Part shown: in pieces, positions 39,531-49,862 of the stretch
Position numbering within the stretch: position 1 is the first letter of the stretch
Layout: the number at the start of each line of letters is the position of its first letter
Notes under the pieces: model-generated
What the model saw: the letters and a program-made list of their open reading frames with translations, nothing else
Told to the model about the DNA's origin: nothing
Database searches by the model: none
From: CAVREM01 sp963728825
GTDB taxonomy: Bacteria > Acidobacteriota > Vicinamibacteria > Vicinamibacterales > CAVVIG01
Length of the DNA: 64,000 nucleotides
NCBI GenBank assembly: GCA_963728825.1
Contig: CAVSLA010000004.1
Span: 930,001 to 994,000 of the forward strand
Reading direction: 5' to 3'
Program-made: the position numbers and the translations under genes

Positions 39531-42192
39531 CCGGACGTATCCGAGCCACTCTGCGAGCGATCATGGTCCGGTTGCTGGGATTGTTCACCCGCAGGACGGC
39601 CGATTCCCGCATGGATGAAGACATCCAGGCACACATCGACCTCCTCACGCAGCAACACCTTCGTCAGGGGATGCCTCTCGACGAAGCCCGTCTGGCCGCA
39701 CGGCGGTCGTTCGGCGGGTTGGTGAGAACGAAAGAACAGTATCGGGACCAGTACGGATTTCGACTCGTCGACGAGCTCGCCCAGGACTTCCGCTACACGG
39801 TGCGAGCGCTTCGGCGCTCGGCTGGTTTCGCATGGACAGCGATTCTGATCCTTGCTCTGGGTATCGGGGCGACGACGGCCATCTTCAGCGTCGTTTACAG
39901 CGTGCTGATCAGACCGTTGGTCTATCCCGATTCCGATCGACTGGTGAGGATCGTTCACGAAATCGGCGGCTCGGATCAGACGTACTTTTCCGATGAGATC
40001 TTTGTCGCCTATCTGGAGAACGCTCGGGCGTTCCAGGACCTGGGCGTCTGGGTTCCGGCAGGGAGAGCCAACGTCAGCGGTCAGGGCGAACCCGAGGAGG
40101 TCCGTGCGCTCGCGGCGAGCCGGGGAGTTCTGACGACGCTCGGCGTGCAGCCGGCGCTGGGCCGCTGGTTTTCGGAGAAAGACGATGCGCGGAATGATAT
40201 TGACCCACGGCTACTGGCTCCGGAAGTTCGCTGGCGATCGTCACATCGTCGGGCGCGTCCTCAACATCGACGCGCGTCCTCATGAGATCGTCGGTGTGAT
40301 GCCGCCGCAGTTCAGTTTTCGGGGCGAGCAGGACATCATCAGACCGTTGAAGATCGACCGCGGCCGGTTCGTCCCGGGTTTCCGGCTCAACGGCATTGCG
40401 CGGCTGAAGCCTGGCGTCACGCTGGCACAGGCGAACGCCGACGTCGCTCGCCTGTTTCCAATCTGGATTAGGAATCCCGCAGTCCAGGCTCGATGGGCGC
40501 CCGCCTTGCGGCCCCTCAAGCAGGACGTCATCGGAGATGTGGCCGATATGTTGTGGGTTCTGCTTGCCACGATCGGCATTGTCTTGCTGATGGCCTGCGC
40601 CAACGTGGCGAGCCTGCTGCTGGTGCGCGCCGAAGCGCGCCAGCACGAGTTTGCGATTCGTGCGGCCCTTGGGGCCTCGTGGACGCGATTGGCCCGCGCG
40701 CGTCTCGTCGAGAGCGTGACGCTGGCACTGCTCGGGGGAGTGTTGGGAATCGCCGTGGCGTACGGCGGCCTGCGCGTTTTGGTGGCGATGGGCCCTGCGA
40801 ATCTGCCCAGGCTCGCCGAGATTTCGATCGACCCGATGGCGCTGGGTTTTTCGCTATTGGTTTCGCTGCTGTCCGGGCTTCTGCTCGCACTGATTCCGAT
40901 CTTCAGGGTACACGCGACCGCGGCTCACGACGAGGCTGGGTTCCGGCAGCCGGTCGCTGACCCTGACGCGCGAACGCTCCCGGTCGCAGCACATGCTGGT
41001 CGCGCTGCAGATTGCACTCGCGGTGATCCTGCTGGTGAGCTCGGGCCTGATGATCCGCAGCTTCCTGGCACTTCGGACCGTCGACGCTGGCGTTATCAGT
41101 CCTCAGGACGTCCAGAGCTTCACAATCTCCATTCCGCCGAGGGAAATCGCCGAGCCGGAGCACGTGACGCGCCTGCAACACGAGATTGTGGAGAAGATCG
41201 CCGGCATTCCTGGTGTGGGCGCAGCGGCGTTCACGACGCGGCTGCCGATGGACCAGACCGACCGTCAAAGCGCCGCGATTACGGCGCAGGACAAGGTCGA
41301 GACTCGTCCATCACCACCGAACCGACATGTCAGATTCGTGTCGCCCGGGATGTTTGTGACGTTGGGCACGCCCCTGGTCGCCGGGCGTGACTTCACCTGG
41401 ACCGATCTCTACGACAGCCGCGAGGTCACGATTGTCTCGGAGAACCTGGCGCGCGAAATGTGGGGCGCTCCAGAGGCCGCACTGGGGAAGCGCATCCGCG
41501 AGTTCTACAGCAACAGCGCGCCCTGGCGCGAAATTGTCGGCGTCGCCGGGAACGTCCACGACGATGGAGTGCACCAGGCGCCGCCGGCGACCGTCTATTG
41601 GCCGGCGCAGGTGCGCGGGCGGACCTTCGGCCTGACCGGATATCAGCCGCGCCGGGTGACCGTCGCCTTCCGCAGCGAACGGGCGGGCACGGAAAGCTTG
41701 ATCAAAGAGATCGCCGACGCGGTTCGACCGGTGAACCCGAATCTGCCGCTGGCGCAGGTGCGAACGCTTGGCGACATCTACGACGAATCGATGGCGAGAA
41801 CCTCCTTTACGCTGGTAATGCTGGCCCTCGCGGGCACGATGGCGCTGCTGCTCGCGATCTCGGGCGTGTACGGCGTGATCGCCTACGCGGTGTCGCAACG
41901 ACGGCGAGAGATCGGCATCCGGCTGGCGCTCGGCGCACAGCGGCGCGAGATCCGGGCATTGTTCCTTCGACGAGGCCTGGTCCTGGTCACCGTCGGCGTG
42001 GCGATCGGCCTGGGCGGGGCAGTGGTCTCCACCAGACTGATGCAATCACTGCTCTTCGGGATCGACCCAGTTGATACGATTACGTTCACGGCGATGCCCT
42101 TCGCGCTTGCCGCAACTGCGCTGCTTGCCAGCTATCTGTCGGCGCGTTATGCCGCAGCGATCGACCCGGCCGAGACGCTGAGAGCCGAGTGA
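39527..42192 (+). pseudogene. ADOP (MacB-like ABC permease) with two frameshifts
   Basis: Starts at GTG 39527. The first frame contains the prefix domain (RTADSRMDEDIQAHIDLL), TM1 and the start of the MacB-like periplasmic domain up to FSEKDDA. Near 40195 the frame moves to MILTHGYWLRKFAGDR and runs through LLMACANVASLLLVRAEARQ to LLALIPIFRVHA. Near 40915 it moves again to LVALQIALAVILLVSSGLM and finishes with VSQRRREIGIRLALGAQRRE and AAAIDPAETLRAE. Each shift is +1. The full-length protein would be about 888 aa, so the content is complete but the reading frame is broken. ADOP proteins are orphan permeases without an adjacent ATPase. Confidence 0.88.
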
Positions 42193-42195
42193 AAC

Positions 42196-42354
42196 CTATC
42201 GTTTCTTGACACGCTTGCGTCGTCGCGTGACGCGCTCCGGTAGTCGCTTCTTGCCGGTCTCGCGATTCCACTCCTCGAAGGTCTTGTTGGAGATCTTCCC
42301 TTCGACGAGCAGTTGCGCGAATTTCCGGCGCTGCGCCTGACTCTTGAACGGCAT
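42196..42354 (-). CDS. small basic protein (MPFKSQAQRR family)
   Basis: A 52-aa protein: MPFKSQAQRRKFAQLLVEG, KISNKTFEEWNRETGKK and RLPERVTRRRKRVKKR. This is a short, very basic family that I recall as 'hypothetical protein' across bacteria and phages; it may bind nucleic acid. ATG 42354 fits the family start; ATG 42378 would add eight residues. It ends four bases after the ADOP stop, convergent. Confidence 0.62.
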   Translation of the reverse strand: MPFKSQAQRRKFAQLLVEGKISNKTFEEWNRETGKKRLPERVTRRRKRVKKR

Positions 42355-42422
42355 CGGCGGAATTGTATACCTCGCCATCGGTTCGGACTTCAGCGCGCGG
42401 GTGTACACTGCCTTGCAGCACG

Positions 42423-43607
42423 ATGCCACACGACAACGCTCTTGAACGATGCACTCCGGTCACTGTCGTCGATACTGGATCGCCAGGAGACGACGATCCC
42501 CGTCAACCGAAGGACGGCATTGCGCTGTGTCTGTCGGGTGGCGGCTATCGCGCGATGCTGTTCCATCTCGGGTCGCTGTGGCGACTGAACGAGTTCGGCT
42601 ATCTCAAGAAGCTGGCAAGGATATCTTCGGTCTCAGGCGGGTCGATCACGGCGGGAATCCTTGGACTCAAGTGGTCAAGGCTCAACTTCGATGCGAACGG
42701 CAGGGCGTCGAATTTCGACGAGGAGATCGTGCAGCCGGTTCGCGCCCTCGCCAGCAAGACGATCGATGAGGGCTCGATCATTGGCGGGATTCTGACGCCT
42801 GGTTCGATCGCCGACAAGGTGACGGAGGCCTATCGCAAGCACTTGTTCGGGAACGCCACTCTCCAGGACCTCCCCAGTGATCCTCCTCGATTCGTGATCA
42901 ACGCCACAAGTGTCCAGACGGGCGCGCTGTTCAGGTTTTCGAAGCCGTTCATGGCGGATTATCGCGTGGGGCGGGTTGACAATCCGACTGTCGAACTTGC
43001 GGTTGCCGTGGCCGCCTCGTCGGCTTTCCCGCCGATTCTCTCGCCCCTGAAGATGGAGCTGTCGCCATCGGCGTGGGCGCCCGCGAGTGGGCTGCCTTCA
43101 GAAGATCTTCATCGAGAGCCGTATCTGACCGATGTTGTGCTGACCGATGGCGGCGTTTACGACAACCTCGGCCTGGAAACCGCCTGGAAGAAATACAAGA
43201 CGATTCTGGTCTCAAATGGCGGCGGCAAATTGCAGCCGGAGGAGGAACCCAAAGGGGACTGGGTGCGACACGCGATTCGGATCAACGAGGTCATCGACAA
43301 TCAAGTACGGTCGCTTCGCGTGCGCCAGGTCATCGGGTCGTTCGAGGTGAAGGAGCGAGCCGGGACATATTGGGGCATCCGCGTCGACATTGCCGACTAC
43401 GGCACGCCGAATGCCTTGCCGTGCCCCGTCGAGAAGACGATCCACCTTGCGCAGGTCAAGACCCGTCTTCAGCGACTCGATCCCGTTGTGCAGGAGCGGT
43501 TGATCAACTGGGGCTATGCGGTCACCGACGCAGCGATGCGAAGGTGGGTAGACCAGACGCTCAGTGCGCCGGGTGGTTTTCCATACGGGGCGAGCGGCAT
43601 CGGCTGA
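42423..43607 (+). CDS. patatin-like phospholipase
   Basis: A 394-aa lipid acyl hydrolase of the patatin fold. GIALCLSGGGYRAMLFHLG is the oxyanion (GGG) region, ISSVSGGSITAGIL holds the nucleophile serine, and LTDGGVYDNLGLE provides the catalytic Asp of the Ser-Asp dyad. No signal peptide, so it is cytoplasmic or exported by another route; bacterial relatives include toxins such as ExoU and host-directed effectors. ATG 42423 follows a tract without a good ribosome site. It ends directly against the opposite gene (43607/43608). Confidence 0.88.
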   Translation: MPHDNALERCTPVTVVDTGSPGDDDPRQPKDGIALCLSGGGYRAMLFHLGSLWRLNEFGYLKKLARISSVSGGSITAGILGLKWSRLNFDANGRASNFDEEIVQPVRALASKTIDEGSIIGGILTPGSIADKVTEAYRKHLFGNATLQDLPSDPPRFVINATSVQTGALFRFSKPFMADYRVGRVDNPTVELAVAVAASSAFPPILSPLKMELSPSAWAPASGLPSEDLHREPYLTDVVLTDGGVYDNLGLETAWKKYKTILVSNGGGKLQPEEEPKGDWVRHAIRINEVIDNQVRSLRVRQVIGSFEVKERAGTYWGIRVDIADYGTPNALPCPVEKTIHLAQVKTRLQRLDPVVQERLINWGYAVTDAAMRRWVDQTLSAPGGFPYGASGIG

Positions 43608-44573
43608 TTACTGGATAGGTGGCCCAATCGATTGATCGACCGATACTTCAAAGCGTCGGAAGTTGCTGTAGGTCGCCTGACCGGTAATCGTCGGTCGCCG
43701 CGGTGCGTTTTCTGTGTAACGTTCTCTTAGTTCGATTGGCACGAGCAGGCCGAGGAGCGGCTCGGACTGGTAGCTCACGAGCAACTCCCCCCGGACGCGC
43801 GCGTTCTCGGTGATCATCTCACTCATGAGCACTCGACCCGTGTCCGGTTCAATCCAGAAGCGCCCTCGAGAGAAGATGTCGCCGCCCCCCGTCGTATAGA
43901 TCACAGTTGGACCTTCGACCTCCTCGAACTTCACAATCCTGCCTTCTGCCGTCACCCTGAAGTTGGGTGTGGCAGGAACGGCGGTACTGCCAATCGACGG
44001 GCGGCGATTGTCTCCGGGCCGATCTTCGACCGTGAACCGAAACCTGGGCTGGCTGGAAGGAGCAAGCACTGACAACGGCAGCACCGGCACGTTCATCGTT
44101 CGGACGATCCCACCGATGTTGTAGCGGGCGCTCTCGGTACGAATCTCCTGTACCTGCTTCGCACTCGACACGTCACTGGTCAGAAACAGTCTGATGAGCC
44201 GCTGTTCGCGGTCACGTACGGGCTTGCCTTCGACCTCAAAGACATCGCGAAACTGCACCCATGTGACGGCGCCTTCAGGCCGGACCAGCAGGAGATCGGA
44301 GCGCAGTCGCCGGCGCTGAAGCCTCCCCGCGCCGGCATTCATCCCAAGAGGCGGCACGACCTCCTGGACGTAGGTTTCTTCGGCAACGATGCCGGATAGT
44401 TGTCGCTGGAAGTCTTCAACGTAGGCGCCCGCTCGCTGCAGGATGTCTGACAGGGCCTGATCTTGACGTGCGGTTAGCCGCAGTGGTCCGCCGAGCGTGA
44501 GGGCCACCAGGAGGACGAGGCACACTCGGCACAGCACAAACAGATAGTGAGCCGAGGGCAGGCATGTCGTCAA
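43608..44573 (-). CDS. secreted protein of unknown function
   Basis: A 321-aa protein with an N-terminal hydrophobic signal (CRVCLVLLVALTLGG). The mature part begins LSDILQRAGAYVEDFQRQLSG, VAEETYVQEV and then has a beta-rich domain (RSDLLLVRPEGAVTWVQFRD, GRFWIEPDTGRVLMSEM). The same order recurs in unnamed Acidobacteriota secreted proteins. The start is TTG 44573; GTG 44537 is a plausible alternative that leaves a shorter signal. No partner gene is obvious. Confidence 0.68.
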   Translation of the reverse strand: MTTCLPSAHYLFVLCRVCLVLLVALTLGGPLRLTARQDQALSDILQRAGAYVEDFQRQLSGIVAEETYVQEVVPPLGMNAGAGRLQRRRLRSDLLLVRPEGAVTWVQFRDVFEVEGKPVRDREQRLIRLFLTSDVSSAKQVQEIRTESARYNIGGIVRTMNVPVLPLSVLAPSSQPRFRFTVEDRPGDNRRPSIGSTAVPATPNFRVTAEGRIVKFEEVEGPTVIYTTGGGDIFSRGRFWIEPDTGRVLMSEMITENARVRGELLVSYQSEPLLGLLVPIELRERYTENAPRRPTITGQATYSNFRRFEVSVDQSIGPPIQ

Positions 44574-44624
44574 TTGCCTGACGACTCAATTGGGCTGACC
44601 GGTGCTATCGGAGAAGCGTCGTGC

Positions 44625-45218
44625 TCAGAAGTAGACCGTCGCCCCCAGCGTCCACATCGACCCCCTGTAGCCTGGAAGCAGCCCGCCGATGAACCCTTCG
44701 TCCTCTTCATCGTCGTCGCCGAAGTCGAGGAAGGTGTAGCGGTAGTCCCCGTGGATGCCGAAGTGCCGGCCGGCGAGGATTTCCAGGCCGCCACCCGCAT
44801 GCCAGCCGAACTCCGTCGTGCGGACGCCCGAATCCTCGGGGCCGTCAATCGGCTCGACCGTGCGCCGGTACCACCCGGGTCCGCCCAGCAGGTACGGCGC
44901 CACACTGCCCTGGCCCAGCCGCACAAGGAGCGATGCCTGGATCGGGGTCTCGATCACTTTCTGGTTGAGGAGCTCGAACGACTCGGTGTGGCGGTCGAGG
45001 GACAGCTCGAAGCCCGAACGGCCACCGATGGCGCGCATCTGAAGACCCTTGAAACGCACTCTATCGGCGTCCACATCCACGTCTTGCTTGATCCATGCGA
45101 AGCGGCCGCCAAGCCCGAAACCCTGGGCAGAGGCGGGCACGGGCGTGGCCAGCAGCGCGCCGAGGACGAAGACGGGAGCGAGGACGTAGCGCAACGACGG
45201 CTGGGTCGCGGATGGCAT
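44625..45218 (-). CDS. outer-membrane beta-barrel protein, OmpW/OmpA-N-like
   Basis: A 197-aa protein with a signal peptide (ending ASAQ) and alternating hydrophobic strands (FGLGGRFAWIKQDVDVD, ASLLVRLGQGSVAPYLLGGP, WHAGGGLEILAGRHFGIHGD, WTLGATVYF). The terminal Phe is the usual outer-membrane assembly signal. It is predicted to be an eight-stranded barrel. ATG 45218 is selected as the signal peptide start. Function unknown. Confidence 0.78.
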   Translation of the reverse strand: MPSATQPSLRYVLAPVFVLGALLATPVPASAQGFGLGGRFAWIKQDVDVDADRVRFKGLQMRAIGGRSGFELSLDRHTESFELLNQKVIETPIQASLLVRLGQGSVAPYLLGGPGWYRRTVEPIDGPEDSGVRTTEFGWHAGGGLEILAGRHFGIHGDYRYTFLDFGDDDEEDEGFIGGLLPGYRGSMWTLGATVYF

Positions 45219-45378
45219 GGCGGAACTCCGCCCCTGACCCGCTCGCGGCAACCGCCGGAGGCTTGCAGAGGCTGTGTGGGCTGTATCGGTGCGAAGCGCA
45301 GGGGACTTCACTGGCGCCGGTGCGAGACCGATGAGCCGCGTTGCGGGCGGGACATCGTGGGGGGCGTGCGCCTTCGTA

Positions 45379-45591
45379 TTAGTTTCTGCGACCGGTGACG
45401 AGGTGCGCGCGGACCGCTCTTTTCCGGCAGGAGACCTGATCGATCCGCTGGTCTAACACACTCAGCTCTCGTCCGGACGCAGCGTCGGTGCGCCTCGTCT
45501 TGAGTGTGTTCCTCATCTGTTTCATCAGGCGTTCGGCTGCCTGCAAGAAAGCAAGAGCACTCGCCTCGTCGTGGGTAGGCGGCGGCGCCAT
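45379..45591 (-). CDS. possible 70-aa protein
   Basis: A short frame reading MAPPPTHDEASALAFLQAAE, RLMKQMRNTLKTRRTDAAS and VLDQRIDQVSC. The N-terminal half looks helical and genuine, but there is no ribosome site and no recognised family. The rest of the gap 45219-45704 holds nothing that I can support. Confidence 0.35.
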   Translation of the reverse strand: MAPPPTHDEASALAFLQAAERLMKQMRNTLKTRRTDAASGRELSVLDQRIDQVSCRKRAVRAHLVTGRRN

Positions 45592-45704
45592 TCCGCCATC
45601 CTAGCCGGAGGGCGGCCAGCTGGCTGTCCACTTTGCGACAGGCGGCCGCCTATGTCGGCAGGTGTCCACGACTCCCGGGCTCGGATGGTTCTTGCATCAG
45701 AGTC

Positions 45705-48377
45705 CTACCCGCTACGCAGGATCTCCACGGCGTCTAGTCGAGCCGCTCTGCGCGCCGGGACGAGGCACGCCAGAATTGCTACCGCGACGAGGATCGATGG
45801 CACGACGATGAACGTGAGCGGGTCTGCCGGGCGAACACCGTAGAGAACGCTGACGGCAAAACGGGTGACGCCGAACGCGACGAGCATGCCGATCGCCACG
45901 CCTGTCGCAACCATTCCCAGTCCTTGTCTCAAGACCATTTGCAGAACGTGCCGAGGTTCCGCCCCGACGGCCATGCGAATGCCAAGTTCCTTGCGACGTC
46001 GGACGACTGCAAAGCTGACGACGCCATAGATGCCAATCAGTGCCAGCACAAGCCCGACAAGTCCGGCGGCGGCAGACATCGCCCGCGCCAGGCGGGGAAC
46101 AAGCAGCGCGTCTTCGACGTGACTCTCCATCGTCCTGACGTCGAAGACGGCGACCGATTCATCAACCCGACGAATGGTCTCCCGCACCGGCCCGGTATAA
46201 CCCGCCGGAGCTCCGCTCGTCCTCACCGCGAGGGTTATTCCACGCGGCATCTCTTTCGCCGTGTAGGTGGCCAGCAACGGCAGATAGAGCGACGGCCGTG
46301 GCTCCTCGCCAATCGATCGGGATTTCACCGTCGCGACGACCCCCACGATGTCCAGCGCCTTGCCGTCTCCAAGCACACGCCGGCCGATCGCCGATTGCCC
46401 GGGAAACGCCATGCGGGCAAAGGTGTCGTTGACAATCGCCGATGTGGCAGAAAGCACTGAGGCGAAGGGAAACTGTTCACCGGCCAGCACCGAAATCCCC
46501 AAGGTATCGAAGAACTCCGAACCGACTGCATAAATGTCGGTTGGGATACGCCGCGCTTCCGGATTCTTCGCCTGCTCGGCGGGTACGAAGCGCGAGTTGC
46601 TGATCATCAGAGTCAGCGGCACCGCGCTGGTCAGAGTGGCGGACTCGATCCCTGGAATCGCTCGGACGCGATCAAGGAGGTCTCCCATCAGCTGCCTGGA
46701 CTCGGTGTCCGATCTGCGACCCAGAGCGGGGTCGAACGCGAGTAGGAGGACGTTCCGATTGCCCATCCCCGATTCCATTCCTCGGGCGGCCTGCAGGCTG
46801 CGCAGGAAGAGACCCATGCCGAGCAGCAGCAGCGTACAAATCGCCACTTGGGCCACGACGAGCCCGTCTCGAAGACGGACCCGATCCAGGATGCCGCCGC
46901 GAGTATTCGCCTTGAGGTCGGTCATCAGATCTGGACGTGTGGCCCGCAGCGCGGGAACCAGACCGAAAGCGATTCCCGTCACGAGCGACAGTGCGGCGCA
47001 GAAGAGCAGCAGGCGGTAATCGGGTGAGATTGAAAGGTCCAGCGGCCATCCGAGCGGCACTCGGATGAGACCGAATAGCGAGGACAGGTATCCTGCGATG
47101 ATCCAGCCGCCAAGGCCACCCATCAGCGCCAGCAGGAGGCTTTCGGTGAGCAGCTGCCGCAGCAGCCGGAAGCGACTCGCCCCGAGCGCAATCCGTGCGG
47201 CGACCTCGCGGCGTCGCGTCGCCGCTCGCCCCAGCAGGAGATTGGCCACGTTGCTGCACGAGAGCAGCAGCACGAGGACGGTCACGGCAAAGGCGACCGA
47301 GAACAAGGAAAGCGCCATCCTCCTGAGACCAGGATCGATTTGCCCCGCCCGTTCCACAAAGAAGCCTCGATCGTCGTTGCGAACGTGGGTCACGTTCAAG
47401 CTCTGAGCGATGACGTCGAGCTCCGCTCGCGCCGCGCGTTCATCGAGGTTTGGCCGGACCCTGGCCACGACGTTCAGCCAGTAGCGTTCGCGGTTCTCCA
47501 TCACTCGTTTCGCGATGCCCTCGAAGACGCGAAGCTCGTCGATCATGGAGAAGGGCATCCAGAACTCCGGCATGAAACCCGCGTTCGTACCTCGAAAGCC
47601 TGCCGACGTCACACCAACGACGGTCGCGAACCTCCCATTGATCGAGATCGGCTGTCCGACGACCGTCGGATCACCTGCGAAGCCACGCTGCCATAGGGCG
47701 TGACTCAGGACGACGACGGGCGCTTCCCCGGGGGTGTCGTCACGGATCGTGTCGAACCCGCGGCCGGACGCGAAGGCCGGCTTCACGACGTCGAAGTAGT
47801 TCGCTGTGACCAGGGCTCCCCAATGCCGCTGCGGCTCGCCGGCCACACCGATGGAGGCCGGCACCAGGGGATTGACGGCCGCGACTCCCTCAAACGTGGC
47901 CGCTTCCCGCAGATCCAGGTAGTCCGGATAGGAGAGTTCGCTGACGACCTGGCCGGAACGCCGATCACTGACGGACACGCCGAGCAGCCGGTCCGGATCA
48001 TCCACCGGTAGCGGCGTGAAGAGCGCGAAGCTGAGAACCGCGAAGGTGACAGAGCACGCGCCGATGCCGAGGGCCGATGATCCCACAGCGATCACCGCAA
48101 ACCCCGGTGCTCGCCGCATCGTTCGCAGCGCGTAGCGGATGTCCTGCAGGAAGGTGTCGAGCCAGATGAAGCGCCAGGCGTCGCGCGTCCGTTCCTTCGT
48201 CAGCAGCAGACTGCCGAACTGACGGTGCGCGAGTCCTTGCGCCTGCTCGGGTGTTGTGCATTCGGCCACGTGCTCTTCGCGCCGCATGGCCAGATGGAAG
48301 GCGAGTTCGTCATCCAGATCGCGTTCGAGGCGAGTGCGGCGGACCAGAGCGAGGAGCCGCCGAATGAACGCGCCCAT
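45705..48377 (-). CDS. ADOP family (MacB-like) permease, intact
   Basis: An 890-aa protein with all ADOP parts: N-terminal prefix (RTRLERDLDDELAFHLAMRRE), TM1, MacB periplasmic domain, TM2-4 (FAVTVLLLLSCSNVANLLLG), a second periplasmic domain, and terminal helices ending RRAARLDAVEILRSG. ATG 48377 has GGAGGG upstream. No PadR gene precedes it. Instead the promoter is the 55-bp element found upstream of the orphan PadR at 31120. No ATPase is near, as usual for this class; it is predicted to work with MacA/ATPase partners elsewhere or as a mechanotransducer. Confidence 0.93.
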   Translation of the reverse strand: MGAFIRRLLALVRRTRLERDLDDELAFHLAMRREEHVAECTTPEQAQGLAHRQFGSLLLTKERTRDAWRFIWLDTFLQDIRYALRTMRRAPGFAVIAVGSSALGIGACSVTFAVLSFALFTPLPVDDPDRLLGVSVSDRRSGQVVSELSYPDYLDLREAATFEGVAAVNPLVPASIGVAGEPQRHWGALVTANYFDVVKPAFASGRGFDTIRDDTPGEAPVVVLSHALWQRGFAGDPTVVGQPISINGRFATVVGVTSAGFRGTNAGFMPEFWMPFSMIDELRVFEGIAKRVMENRERYWLNVVARVRPNLDERAARAELDVIAQSLNVTHVRNDDRGFFVERAGQIDPGLRRMALSLFSVAFAVTVLVLLLSCSNVANLLLGRAATRRREVAARIALGASRFRLLRQLLTESLLLALMGGLGGWIIAGYLSSLFGLIRVPLGWPLDLSISPDYRLLLFCAALSLVTGIAFGLVPALRATRPDLMTDLKANTRGGILDRVRLRDGLVVAQVAICTLLLLGMGLFLRSLQAARGMESGMGNRNVLLLAFDPALGRRSDTESRQLMGDLLDRVRAIPGIESATLTSAVPLTLMISNSRFVPAEQAKNPEARRIPTDIYAVGSEFFDTLGISVLAGEQFPFASVLSATSAIVNDTFARMAFPGQSAIGRRVLGDGKALDIVGVVATVKSRSIGEEPRPSLYLPLLATYTAKEMPRGITLAVRTSGAPAGYTGPVRETIRRVDESVAVFDVRTMESHVEDALLVPRLARAMSAAAGLVGLVLALIGIYGVVSFAVVRRRKELGIRMAVGAEPRHVLQMVLRQGLGMVATGVAIGMLVAFGVTRFAVSVLYGVRPADPLTFIVVPSILVAVAILACLVPARRAARLDAVEILRSG

Positions 48378-48396
48378 GCACCCTCCTGCGACGGTT

Positions 48397-48451
48397 CCCA
48401 TAAATGTCTAAGGGGTGCATCCTGCGCTTCGCAGGCACGAATGTCAAGAGT
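48397..48451 (-). promoter_or_regulatory. 55-bp promoter/operator element, copy B
   Basis: On the minus strand: TTGACA (48447-48442), TTCGTGCCTGCGAA, weak -10 (CAGGAT), then CCCCTTAG and CATTTATGGG (ending 48397). It matches copy A (31116-31170) at 47 of 55 positions. Here the conserved ATG at the end is not followed by a PadR gene; the ADOP starts at 48377. Three bases of the kinase gene end (48444) lie inside it. Confidence 0.65.
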
Positions 48452-49862
48452 GAGCGAAGGCGGAATGCAGCGCCTGGCTGAGCATGGCCGCGCTCTGAAA
48501 TCTCTTCGCGGGATCTTTTTCGAGGCACCGCAGGACGACCGACTGCAAGTCCGGTGGAACGGCGATCGCAGCCTGCTCGGGAAACACGGCAGGTTCGCTG
48601 ATGTGAGCGAGCCTCAGCTGCGCCGCAGTGCCCCGGACGAACGGCGGTTCGCCGGTCAGGAGGAAGAACGCCAGCGCCCCGAGGCTGTAGATGTCCGTGC
48701 GCGGATCGAGATCGGCTGCGACGGCTTGCTCAGGCGACATGAACGCGGGGGTTCCCTGAATGATCCCCTCCTGAGTGAGTCGTGCATCGTCCTTGCTGGA
48801 GTCCATTGAGCGGACCAGACCGAAATCGAGCAGCTTGGCGATGCCGTGTTCGCCGCCGCGATCGCACATGATGATGTTGCCCGGCTTGACGTCCCGATGG
48901 ATCAGGCCAACCCCGTGAGCTTCGCGTAACGCACCGCAGATCTGGAGAAGTATCGGGATGGTTCGATCCGCCGAGAGCGGCCCATCCCCGTCGACCAGTT
49001 GCTGGAGTGTCAGCCCGGGCAGGTACTCCATCACGTAGTAGAACGTCCCGTCCTCGGCGTGACCGTAATCGTAAATCTGGACCGTGTTGGGGTGGGTCAG
49101 CGTCGATGTCGTCTGGACCTCACGCTCGAAACGGGCGAGGTTGGTGGCGTCACGCGCGCCCTCGGGTCGGATCAGTTTCACGGCACAAGGCCGCCTGAGA
49201 AACGCGTGCTCCGCCAGATACACTTCCCCCATCCCACCTGCGCCGAGGCGCTCCTTCAGCCGGTACTGACCCAGTCGACGCGCGGTGTCCGCCTCCTGAC
49301 GCAACACTTCAATTCGATGGGACCCGTAGACGGCAATCGCAACGGCCATGCTCAACCATATGCACTCTGCCACGAGGTATCTGCCTAATAGATCGCTGGG
49401 GATGCCGTCACCGATCAGCCCGGCCGCCGCGCTCAGTCCGACAGGGATCGTGGCAATCATGCCAAGAACCAACGCACAACGCCGCCAGGTATTCGGGATC
49501 AGAATTCCGTAACTGACGATCAAGACGAACCACGTCAACAACTGCGCGCCGACGACGACCAGCGCAAAACTATCGTCGATACCAGCAGCGATCACCGCTG
49601 GCAGCCTGCGTTCGAACAGGGTCCGGTAGTCCACCCACACGAACTGCAGCAGCACCATCCCGAACAGCACCAGTTCGATGGTACGCAGCCGGAACAACGT
49701 CAGCGAGATCTGCCGCTGGAGGACATAGAAGAGTCCAATCGCCGTCATCAAGACGAGGCACTTGAACGTCTCGTAAAACCGAAGTGCCAGCGACGTGTCC
49801 CTGTCGAACAGCGTGATCAGCGTCTCGGGGAGGAGGACCGTATAAAACGCCGCCGTCAGCAA
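48444..49862 (-). CDS. transmembrane Ser/Thr protein kinase
   Basis: A 472-aa protein. The N-terminal half has about six transmembrane helices; the C-terminal half is a Hanks kinase: LGAGGMGEVYLAEH (P-loop), AVKLI (Lys), HRDVKPGNI (catalytic loop), LLDFGLV (DFG) and GTPAFMSPEQA (activation segment). It probably senses a membrane signal and phosphorylates cytoplasmic targets. The reading frame is open further upstream to TAG 50018-50016, including PPFEIQILLRRRLWFFALL, but no ATG, GTG or TTG occurs before TTG 49862. The true start is therefore uncertain, and the native gene may have lost it. Confidence 0.88.
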   Translation of the reverse strand: MLTAAFYTVLLPETLITLFDRDTSLALRFYETFKCLVLMTAIGLFYVLQRQISLTLFRLRTIELVLFGMVLLQFVWVDYRTLFERRLPAVIAAGIDDSFALVVVGAQLLTWFVLIVSYGILIPNTWRRCALVLGMIATIPVGLSAAAGLIGDGIPSDLLGRYLVAECIWLSMAVAIAVYGSHRIEVLRQEADTARRLGQYRLKERLGAGGMGEVYLAEHAFLRRPCAVKLIRPEGARDATNLARFEREVQTTSTLTHPNTVQIYDYGHAEDGTFYYVMEYLPGLTLQQLVDGDGPLSADRTIPILLQICGALREAHGVGLIHRDVKPGNIIMCDRGGEHGIAKLLDFGLVRSMDSSKDDARLTQEGIIQGTPAFMSPEQAVAADLDPRTDIYSLGALAFFLLTGEPPFVRGTAAQLRLAHISEPAVFPEQAAIAVPPDLQSVVLRCLEKDPAKRFQSAAMLSQALHSAFAHS

